Origin: Candidatus Kapaibacterium sp.
GTDB lineage: Bacteria; Bacteroidota; Ignavibacteria; Kapaibacteriales; UBA4661
Assembly: GCA_025055035.1 (NCBI GenBank)
Contig: JANWZB010000019.1
Span: 1-32,800, forward strand
Length of the DNA: 32,800 nt
Direction: 5' to 3'
Shown here piece by piece: positions 1-8,036 of this stretch (its first letter is position 1; every line of letters begins with the position of its first letter). Made by a program: the position numbers and the translations under genes. The notes under the pieces are model-generated. The model was not told where the DNA came from, did not search any database, and worked only from the letters and a program-made list of their open reading frames with translations.

Positions 1-3000
1 TCACGATGCTCAGCCCTAAGCCCGTACTGTGCTCGCCACCTGTTGGACGTGCCGAGAGCCGTACAAACTTTTGAAACAGTTTGTACTTATCTTGCTCAGC
101 GATGCCAGGTCCTTGATCTTGAACTTCCCAGCGCAACGCACCCGATTCCGCTTTGCAGATACGAACAATGATATCTGAACCTAACGGTGAATATTTGACC
201 GCATTCGATAGCAGATTGTCGAGAACTTGTGGCAGTAAAACGGTATCTGCGTACACAATTGGCTGCACACCATTCTGCTGGTAATGCAGAGTAATGCGCT
301 TTGTTGCAACACGCGCTTGGTATGCATCAAGCACAGTTCGTGTTATAGCGTCAAGATTACAGGGTACAATATCCACGCGTACCTTTCCCATTTCAAGGGC
401 ATTGATATCCAGCAGCTTTCCAATGAAGTCTAGCATTTGCTCACTCGCGCTTTGTATCTTTGCCAGATACTCAAATACCTCTGTCTGAGAGAGTTCACTA
501 AAGCGTTGTCGCAAGAGCTTCACAGCAAGCAGGGTTGCCACAAGAGGGTTTCGGAGATCATGCGACACAATAGCTAGAAGCTCATTCTTTTCATTGTTCA
601 GATGTGTAAGCTCGTGATTACGCGCAACAAGCATCTCATTGATGCCGTCGAGCTGCTTATAAGCTCGCTGAAGTTCGAGTGCTTGTTCTTGCTGTGCTAT
701 CATTTGACGTTGAATTTCTTCGTGAGCCTGCTCAAGCTTGTGATTAGTTTCTTGCAAGCTTTGTGTACGCATTTGAACAAGTTGTTCCAAGCGCCGTGTA
801 CTCTGGCGTAGAGCATACACTCGTGCTTGATATGTAGCAAGCGTACCAAGAATTACTGCTAGACCGATGCTGAGACGGAAATACCATGTTCCCCACCATG
901 GTGGAATAACACGGATATGCAATACAGCACCACGAGTATTCCAAACTCCATCATTATTGCTTGCCTGTACACGGAATATATATTCTCCCGGCTCAACATT
1001 GGTATATACAGCCTCCCGGCGCGTTCCCGCTTCTACCCACTGCTTATCGAAACCCTCCATGATGTAGCGATAGCGATTCTTCGAACTACCAACAAAATTG
1101 AGTGCGACGAATTCTAACGTAAAACTTGAGTACATATACGGCAACTCTATCATTGTGCGCTCACTGATAGCTGTATCGAACTCTATATTCTTTCCGAACA
1201 CCGCACAGTTTGTAATGACTACAGGTGGAATATACTGATTATCGCGAATACCGTCGGGATAAAACATGCTGTAGCCACCAATTCCTCCCACATACAAGCC
1301 TCCATCGGAACCATGGAGTACAGCATTACCATTAAATTCATTATGTTGTAGACCGTCCTGGCGTGTGTACAACGTACATGCCATTGTTGATACATGAAAG
1401 CGCACTAGCCCTTTATTTGTTGTAAGCCAAAGAAATCCCGCAGCATCTTCCAGAATGCCGTAGATAACATCATTTGGCAACCCGTCAGATTCCGTAAACC
1501 TTTGTATAACACCCGTTCTTGGATTAATACAATTCAGCCCGTCAAGTGTTCCAACCCATATATTCCCATGCGTGTCTTCGTGAAAGCAGCGTACTGTATT
1601 GTTACTCAGCCCATATTCTGGGATATTTTCATCATGCCGATATACTGCCCTAATACGGTTATGCTGTTTATCAAGAACGATAACTCCTAAGTTGACTGTT
1701 CCAATCCACAGTGTGCCGTCAGAGGCATGAAGTATTGCTCGGATAGCATCCGACGGCATATCCGACCCTACAACAACACTATCATTATGAACACTAAAGC
1801 ATAGACGCCTAAATGTCTGCGATTCCGCATTCAATCTGCACAAACCACCAAAGTTTGTTCCTACCCACAGCGTACCATCACGGTCAATATGTAAACAACG
1901 AATAACATTACTCGACAGCGAGTGCGAATCCTGAGGTCGATGGCGATAGACACGGCGTTTCCTTGTCCGAGGATGATACGCAAATAATCCATTCTGTGTT
2001 CCTATCCACAGTGTACCATCTTTTGCTGCTGCAAGTGCCCAAACATCTTCTGCACCTAGCGCCGTATCACCAGGTGGAACATAATTATGGCGTTCGAATA
2101 TACCTTTACTGCGAATGAAACGATTCAGCCCACCATCGATAACTCCTATCCACACCGTTCCATCCTTGTCTTCAGCAAACGCTCGCACAACATCAGATGA
2201 AAGACTTTGAGGATTCAACGGCTCATGACGATACGTTGTAAACCGCTGTGCTCCAGCAGCGTATTGATTCACACCACCTATCGACGTACCAATCCACATT
2301 GTACCAGCATTATCGCAGTATAGCGCACGTATCATATTATCACTAATGCTGGTGGGGTTATAAGGGTCGTGAACACACGACACAGTCATACCACCGTAAT
2401 GATGATAGACACTCACACCACGTCCGTCAAAGCCTACCCATATATTTCCTTTGTTGTCGGGGCATACAGAAAATACATCATTCGAAGCTGCTGGTGTAAG
2501 ACGCTTATTCCATATCATCACCTCTGCAGCAGTATACAATACTCGTTCCCACTGACGCTGCTGCACATCTACCCGAAGGAGTCCTCCTCCGCGGGTTCCT
2601 ACCCACAATATCCCCTCAGGGTCAGCATATAGTGCTGTAATGTAGCTATTTTCAGGCATAGCGGCATGAGGGAACGCCTGAGCAAACTCCTTGTCGTTGG
2701 TGGTATAAAACCACTCCCTAAGAATACCTCGTGGAGCAAACTCATAGGGTGCATCAAAATACATCCGAACAAATGAGGAATCATGCGGTTTGAAAAAACA
2801 TAATCCTCCGCCTAGCGTTGCAATCCAGAGAGTGTTGCGCACATCTGCTGTAATGGCAGATACTCGATTCGCTGGCAAGCTTCTAGTATCTTGTGCTGTA
2901 TGCACGAAGTTCCGCGCTGTTCCTGTTGCAGGGTCAAACAGACTTAGGCCTCCTTGTTCAGTTCCGACCCAAATTTTTCCTACACAGTCTTGGTATAATG

Positions 3001-3457
3001 CTAGAATGTTGTTATCCGCTATACTGTGTGGATGACGTGTATCGTGGACAAACGCCGTAAAACGATTGGTATAGTAGTCGTAGCGATTCAAGCCACCGCC
3101 AAATGTTCCTACCCACAAACAATGCTGTTTATGGTCGAATAATAAACTCCGTATATAGTTACTGCGTAGGGAATACGGAGCTTTATGGTTATGACGGAAT
3201 ACCCTAACACTGTATCCATCATATCGGCATAAGCCATCTTGTGTGCCAAACCACAAGAATCCATGATGATCTTGTGTAATTGCAAAGACGCTATTTTGAG
3301 GAAGTCCATGTTCTATTGCTACATGCTGAAATACCATTTGTGCGGAAGGCCATAAATTGGGCTTTGCTGACAGGTACAATGGCATGCACATGCTCCAGAC
3401 AAGTACATTAGAACACAGCATTCCAATGGTTTTTGCATTATACCGCCACTGAAACAT
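1..3457 (-). CDS. Two-component-regulator-propeller (HTCS-like) sensor histidine kinase, 3' end truncated by window start
   Basis: Not in the ORF track because no stop lies inside the window. Manual translation from ATG at 3457: MFQWRYNAKTIGML...VFQHVAIEHGLPQNSVFAITQDHHGFLWFGTQDGLCRYDGYSVRVFRHN (propeller repeat signature). Same frame verified at ~2614 (GILWVG), ~1558 (GNIWVGTLDGLNCI) and ~79 (LFQKFVRLSARPTGGEHSTGLGLSIV, HATPase G2 box). HisKA H-box IVSHDLRNPLVATLL near 540-590. Confidence 0.9.
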   Translation of the reverse strand, partial: MFQWRYNAKTIGMLCSNVLVWSMCMPLYLSAKPNLWPSAQMVFQHVAIEHGLPQNSVFAITQDHHGFLWFGTQDGLCRYDGYSVRVFRHNHKAPYSLRSNYIRSLLFDHKQHCLWVGTFGGGLNRYDYYTNRFTAFVHDTRHPHSIADNNILALYQDCVGKIWVGTEQGGLSLFDPATGTARNFVHTAQDTRSLPANRVSAITADVRNTLWIATLGGGLCFFKPHDSSFVRMYFDAPYEFAPRGILREWFYTTNDKEFAQAFPHAAMPENSYITALYADPEGILWVGTRGGGLLRVDVQQRQWERVLYTAAEVMIWNKRLTPAASNDVFSVCPDNKGNIWVGFDGRGVSVYHHYGGMTVSCVHDPYNPTSISDNMIRALYCDNAGTMWIGTSIGGVNQYAAGAQRFTTYRHEPLNPQSLSSDVVRAFAEDKDGTVWIGVIDGGLNRFIRSKGIFERHNYVPPGDTALGAEDVWALAAAKDGTLWIGTQNGLFAYHPRTRKRRVYRHRPQDSHSLSSNVIRCLHIDRDGTLWVGTNFGGLCRLNAESQTFRRLCFSVHNDSVVVGSDMPSDAIRAILHASDGTLWIGTVNLGVIVLDKQHNRIRAVYRHDENIPEYGLSNNTVRCFHEDTHGNIWVGTLDGLNCINPRTGVIQRFTESDGLPNDVIYGILEDAAGFLWLTTNKGLVRFHVSTMACTLYTRQDGLQHNEFNGNAVLHGSDGGLYVGGIGGYSMFYPDGIRDNQYIPPVVITNCAVFGKNIEFDTAISERTMIELPYMYSSFTLEFVALNFVGSSKNRYRYIMEGFDKQWVEAGTRREAVYTNVEPGEYIFRVQASNNDGVWNTRGAVLHIRVIPPWWGTWYFRLSIGLAVILGTLATYQARVYALRQSTRRLEQLVQMRTQSLQETNHKLEQAHEEIQRQMIAQQEQALELQRAYKQLDGINEMLVARNHELTHLNNEKNELLAIVSHDLRNPLVATLLAVKLLRQRFSELSQTEVFEYLAKIQSASEQMLDFIGKLLDINALEMGKVRVDIVPCNLDAITRTVLDAYQARVATKRITLHYQQNGVQPIVYADTVLLPQVLDNLLSNAVKYSPLGSDIIVRICKAESGALRWEVQDQGPGIAEQDKYKLFQKFVRLSARPTGGEHSTGLGLSIV

Positions 3458-3490
3458 ACACCCTACACCACTAAAATTCTACACAGCATC

Positions 3491-3514
3491 GTTCTGATTT
3501 ATGTTCTGATTTAT
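3491..3514. repeat. Perfect 12-bp tandem duplication (gttctgatttat x2) upstream of the propeller kinase gene
   Basis: Read directly: gttctgatttat gttctgatttat, 34 nt upstream of ATG 3457. Confidence 0.85.
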
Positions 3515-3649
3515 CAACGTGATATGAAGATATCTATACGCCTAAACAGCACACAAGCCCTGCAGGAAAGGCACATTTGCTTGCAGTGCCGTTACCTGAA
3601 GGGCTCTGGTGCTATGAGTGTCTTGAACTAGGATTGTTTTCCTGTAGTA

Positions 3650-5317
3650 TCACTCTCTCAAGAGGCGACGTAGTATCTTACCCACGTTGCTTTTAGGCAG
3701 CTCATTACGAAACTCTACATGTTTTGGTACTTTATATCCTGTCAGGTGCTGTTTACAGAACTCTTTAATCTCTTCGGCAGTTAAGCTGGGGTCTTTCTTC
3801 ACAATGAAGGCTTTAACAGCTTCATGGGACTTCTCATCGGGTACACCAATCACTCCAACCTCTAGTACTTTCGGATGCATAGCAATGACATTTTCTACTT
3901 CATTTGGGTACACATTAAAGCCCGACACGAGAATCATTTCTTTTTTCCTGTCCACGATTTTGATAAAACCATCTTCATCCATTACACCGATATCACCTGT
4001 CTTGAACCAGCCGTTATGCATAACATTCGCTGTTTCTTCAGGGCGTTGCCAGTATCCTAGCATAATCTGCGGACCGCGTGCCCAGATTTCACCACGCTCT
4101 CCTATTGGTACCATCTCATTGTTATCGTTGAAGATACCAATTTCCGTACTCGGTAAGGGCAACCCAATATACCCACGGCGGTGCGTTCCGTCCATTGGAT
4201 TCACCGTAAGACCCGGCGACGTTTCCGTCAGACCATACGCTTCATACAGCACACAGCCCGTTACCTTTTCCCATTTTTCCGCAACAGCATCTTGCACTGC
4301 CATACCACCGCCTAGCGTAATATTTAAGCGCGAGAAATCGCATTTTGTGAACTCAGGATGATTCAGCAGACCGTTGAAGAGCGTGTTCACACCACTGATA
4401 ACAGTGAACTTATGCTTCTTTAGTTCTTCGACAAAGGCGTCCATATCACGCGGGTTAGTAATCAAAACATTCTTTGCTCCATACCGCATTGGACCGAAAA
4501 AGTTGAACGTCAAAGCGAAAATGTGATAGAGTGGAAGTGCGGTAATAATAATCTCTTCACCGGGATTTTTGAGCTTAGGAAACATCCACGCAACGAGCAT
4601 CTCCATGTTCGACAGAATATTTCTGTGCGTTAGCATCGCCCCTTTGGAAACACCCGTTGTACCCCCTGTGTATTGCAAAAATGCAAGATCGTTGCTTTTG
4701 ATATCGGGCTTTGTATACTGTGCTTTTGCACCTTCGTTCAAAGCATCCTTGAGCATGATTGCATTTGGAATATCGTAGGGTGGTACCATCTTTTTTATAT
4801 ACTTGATGGCAGCATTCATCAGCCAGCCTTTGATTCCAGGTACCATATCAGCTACTTCGGTAATAATCACTGTGTGAATTTGCGTTTCGGCAAGAATACT
4901 TTGCAGATTTGCAGCAAAGTTTTCGACAATCACAATTGCTGTTGCACCGGAATCATTAAACTGGTGCCGCATCTCTTGCGGCGTATAGAGAGGATTAGTG
5001 TTCACAACAGTTAAGCCCGCACGCAGCGCACCCATGACTACAACTGCATACTGAATAAGATTGGGCATTTGCACAGCAATACGATCGCCTTTCTTAAAGC
5101 CACGCTTTTGCAAAAATGCAGCAAATTGAAGGGCAAGCCTGTGAACCTCATTGTAAGTTAGCACCACACCCAAATTCTCATATCCCGGTCTATCGCCATA
5201 TTGCTGTAGGCAATCATCCATAAATTCTAGGAGCGACGGAAAACGGTCGGGGTTGATATGCTCAGGAACGCCTTTGGGATAGGACTTCAGCCAGATTTTT
5301 TCTACTTCTTGCACCAT
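3650..5317 (-). CDS. fadD: Long-chain-fatty-acid--CoA ligase (AMP-binding)
   Basis: YTGGTTGVSKGAMLTHRN AMP-binding motif, YGLTETSP, GWFKTGDIGVMDEDGFIKIVDRKKEMILVSGFNVYPNEVE, PKSNVGKILRR. Start chosen at internal MVQEVEKIW (5317) rather than the track start 5374. Confidence 0.92.
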   Translation of the reverse strand: MVQEVEKIWLKSYPKGVPEHINPDRFPSLLEFMDDCLQQYGDRPGYENLGVVLTYNEVHRLALQFAAFLQKRGFKKGDRIAVQMPNLIQYAVVVMGALRAGLTVVNTNPLYTPQEMRHQFNDSGATAIVIVENFAANLQSILAETQIHTVIITEVADMVPGIKGWLMNAAIKYIKKMVPPYDIPNAIMLKDALNEGAKAQYTKPDIKSNDLAFLQYTGGTTGVSKGAMLTHRNILSNMEMLVAWMFPKLKNPGEEIIITALPLYHIFALTFNFFGPMRYGAKNVLITNPRDMDAFVEELKKHKFTVISGVNTLFNGLLNHPEFTKCDFSRLNITLGGGMAVQDAVAEKWEKVTGCVLYEAYGLTETSPGLTVNPMDGTHRRGYIGLPLPSTEIGIFNDNNEMVPIGERGEIWARGPQIMLGYWQRPEETANVMHNGWFKTGDIGVMDEDGFIKIVDRKKEMILVSGFNVYPNEVENVIAMHPKVLEVGVIGVPDEKSHEAVKAFIVKKDPSLTAEEIKEFCKQHLTGYKVPKHVEFRNELPKSNVGKILRRLLRE

Positions 5318-5605
5318 AGCTCTACAGAATTTGAAGGTGGATAAAAAGGAACTAGCTATCGATAGAACACACACGCTCTCGTGGCGCTGAAAGATACATG
5401 CACAGTGCTTCCGCTAGGCTAGGCGGCGTTATCGCGGGCTTACTATTATTCGTGCGCGGCGAATTCGTTTTGACATGTCGATACGGAAAATATGAAAAAA
5501 ACTGCAAACACAACACGGAAATTTTGTCTTGCACTCCTTCCTTGAACATAGAAGTGCAGCGCTATACAGAAGAAAACACCTCCCACCGTGCTACATCATT
5601 TCTTG

Positions 5606-6877
5606 CTACTCTTCTTTCTCAAAAGCAGCAGTTTGCATCTGGAACTCTCCTTCACTACAGGCAACAGCAATCGTTGCCACGACGTTTCCAACCAGATTGG
5701 TAAGTGCGCGTGCTTCGGACATGAATCTATCAACGCCTAATAATAGCGCAAGACCTTCTACAGGCAGAATGTGTGTCGCTGAAAGCGTCGCTGCAAGGGT
5801 TACAAACCCTGAACCCGTAACGCCTGCTGCACCCTTTGAGGTTATCAGCAATATTCCCATGATAGAGAGTTGCTGAGCAAACGATAGCTTAATCGCAAAA
5901 GCTTGCGCAATAAAGATAGTCGCCATTGCAAGATAGATTGCTGTACCATCGAGGTTGAACGAATACCCCGTAGGAACAACAAGCCCAACAATATGCTTAC
6001 TACAACCGAACCGCTCAAGTTTCGTCATAATGCGCGGCAGCACACTTTCCGACGATGATGTTCCAAGAACAATCCAGAGTTCATCACGAATCCCACGCAG
6101 CACGTTCCACAGCGAGACTTTGTAATACCTCAACACTGCGTTGAGCATTCCAAAGACAAATATAGCACAGGCAAGATACACTGCTCCCATAAGTTGGGCA
6201 AGCTTTGCCAGCGCCTCCAGACCAAACGTTCCCACAGTGAATGCAATAGCACCAAGCGCACCAAGTGGGGCTATCTGCATAATCATGCTCACAATGCGGA
6301 AAAATACCGCCCCTATGCGTTCCAGTCCCCGACAAATTGGCGCACCATTCTCACCCATACCCGCAAGCGCTACTCCAAATACCAGTGCAAAAAACAAGAC
6401 TTGCAGCATATTGCCGCCAATGAATGCTCCTAGAGCAAACTCAGGAACAATATTCATAACAAACTCTAGCGCTGATGTATACTCACCTACACGAGTATAG
6501 CGCGATACATCGGCACGTGCTGTTCCAGAAACATCAATACCATAACCGGGCTGCACAACGTTCACCACAGCTAGACCGATTCCAAGTGCTGCTACCGTGG
6601 TTATCTGAAAGTATACAAATGCTTTGATGCCAACACTCCCAACTGTTCGCAAGTTTCCCACTGCTGCTATGCCCGTTACAATTGTAATAAAGACGATTGG
6701 CGCAATGACCATTTTGACAAGCTTGACGAATATATCTGCTAACGGCTTGAGCAACACAGCAGCTTCAGGAGCGGTCATTCCTAATACAATGCCAATACAC
6801 ATGCAAAGCACAACACGAACAGTCAGATTCTTATACCACACTTGCCGTTGCGTCGTTTGTTCATGTAGTAACACCAT
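5606..6877 (-). CDS. dctA: Dicarboxylate/amino acid:cation symporter (DAACS, DctA/GltP-like)
   Basis: KNLTVRVVLCMCIGIVLGMTAPEA...LVKMVIAPIVFITIVTGIA, GTSSSESVLPRIMTKLERFGCSKHIVGLVVPTGYSFNLDGTAIYLAMATIFIAQAF, SKGAAGVTGSGFVTLAATL, VDRFMSEARALTNLVGN. Confidence 0.92.
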   Translation of the reverse strand: MVLLHEQTTQRQVWYKNLTVRVVLCMCIGIVLGMTAPEAAVLLKPLADIFVKLVKMVIAPIVFITIVTGIAAVGNLRTVGSVGIKAFVYFQITTVAALGIGLAVVNVVQPGYGIDVSGTARADVSRYTRVGEYTSALEFVMNIVPEFALGAFIGGNMLQVLFFALVFGVALAGMGENGAPICRGLERIGAVFFRIVSMIMQIAPLGALGAIAFTVGTFGLEALAKLAQLMGAVYLACAIFVFGMLNAVLRYYKVSLWNVLRGIRDELWIVLGTSSSESVLPRIMTKLERFGCSKHIVGLVVPTGYSFNLDGTAIYLAMATIFIAQAFAIKLSFAQQLSIMGILLITSKGAAGVTGSGFVTLAATLSATHILPVEGLALLLGVDRFMSEARALTNLVGNVVATIAVACSEGEFQMQTAAFEKEE

Positions 6878-7994
6878 ACGCTTGTGTTTTTTCTTCTGCT
6901 CCAGTATCCTCGACAGGCAATGCTACAGTAACACAAGTGCCAACATCAACCTCTGACCAAACCTCAATTGTACCACCAAGCACATCTACTAGTCCCTTTA
7001 CTAGAGCAAGCCCTATGCCCAATCCTCCATGCAAGCGTGTAGAACTACCGTCTTGCTGGTGAAACTTCTCAAAGAGATGGCGCTGAAATTCTGCTGTCAT
7101 ACCAACACCTGTATCACGCACTATGAACTGTATATGCGCTCTACGATGCTCACTGCCAGCGAGCCAGACAACTTCCACCACGACAGAACCTTGCTCGGTA
7201 AACTTCACAGCATTCCCAACAAGATTGTACAGAATTTGCCGCACACGTTTTCCGTCAATCATCACCATTGCTGGAAGGTTACCATCTAGCAAAACCTGGA
7301 TGTCAAGATTCTTCTGGAGAATACTCACCGCAAAGAGATTGGTAACACTTGCTACAAGGTCTTGAATACTTGTCGGCTCTGGCCGTGCACAGAGGCGCTC
7401 TGCTTCCAAATGCACGATATCGAGCAAATCGTTAATAATCCTGAGCAAGGCATTTCCACTACGGTACATCACATCTAGAAACACTCTGGCATCAGCACTA
7501 GAAACCCACTCTTGCAAGATTTCTATCGCAGCAAGGATAGAAGCTATGGGCGTACGAAGTTCGTGAGAAAGATTAGCGAGAAATTCCGATTGCATTTTAT
7601 GTGCAAAGGAAATTTCTTCAAGTGCTTGTTCGGTCATCGCAAGCATTACTGCATCTTTTTGGCGAGCTTGTTCTTCTTGTTGCTGAATAATAGCAATAGC
7701 ATCATGCACTTTCTGTTCAGTGGCCGCCTGTTCTTCTGCAAGACGGTGCAATGCTTGCTCTGTAGCATCTTGCTTTACCCCAGCAATATAGGCAAACAAC
7801 CCTAGAAAGAATGGCGCAGTAGCAATAATCCAGAACAGCGGATCGTTCACAATGATATGCCATACCGCATTCTCACTACTTTCATATTGCGCCACACGAA
7901 TCACAGTAGCAATACTAGGGAAAAAGGTTCCAAACAACGCTCCATAAAACGCATAGCGCCATGAGTTTGTCCACGCTTGCATAGCCATGTTCAC
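6861..7994 (-). CDS. Membrane sensor histidine kinase (2 TM, short periplasmic loop, HisKA + HATPase_c)
   Basis: FLANLSHELRTPIASIL H-box, NLVGNAVKFTEQG N-box, VRDTGVGM G1, HGGLGIGLALVKGLVDVLGG G2. Two hydrophobic N-terminal segments. Stop overlaps the start of dctA by 17 bp. Confidence 0.9.
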   Translation of the reverse strand: MNMAMQAWTNSWRYAFYGALFGTFFPSIATVIRVAQYESSENAVWHIIVNDPLFWIIATAPFFLGLFAYIAGVKQDATEQALHRLAEEQAATEQKVHDAIAIIQQQEEQARQKDAVMLAMTEQALEEISFAHKMQSEFLANLSHELRTPIASILAAIEILQEWVSSADARVFLDVMYRSGNALLRIINDLLDIVHLEAERLCARPEPTSIQDLVASVTNLFAVSILQKNLDIQVLLDGNLPAMVMIDGKRVRQILYNLVGNAVKFTEQGSVVVEVVWLAGSEHRRAHIQFIVRDTGVGMTAEFQRHLFEKFHQQDGSSTRLHGGLGIGLALVKGLVDVLGGTIEVWSEVDVGTCVTVALPVEDTGAEEKTQAYGVTT

Positions 7995-8036
7995 TATTTG
8001 TACTGTGCTAGCACATTACTGTTAGGGACAATCCTA

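Noticed and set aside
1250-3320. Recurrent cctacccaca/ccaatccaca motifs resembling a DNA repeat array
   Set aside because: They are the codons for the LWVG core of successive propeller repeats; explained by the protein, not a CRISPR or satellite.
3687-4361. 224-aa plus-strand ORF
   Set aside because: Lies entirely antisense inside the well-supported fadD gene; no recognisable motif.
5530-5558. TGCACT...AGTGCA inverted repeat downstream of dctA
   Set aside because: Arms of 6 bp with a 17-nt loop and no T-run; not convincing as terminator.
5398-5876. Plus-strand ORFs (101 aa and 115 aa) around the fadD/dctA gap
   Set aside because: Largely antisense to dctA C-terminus and compositionally unlike real proteins; no start context.
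6141-6500. 119-aa plus-strand ORF
   Set aside because: Antisense within dctA.
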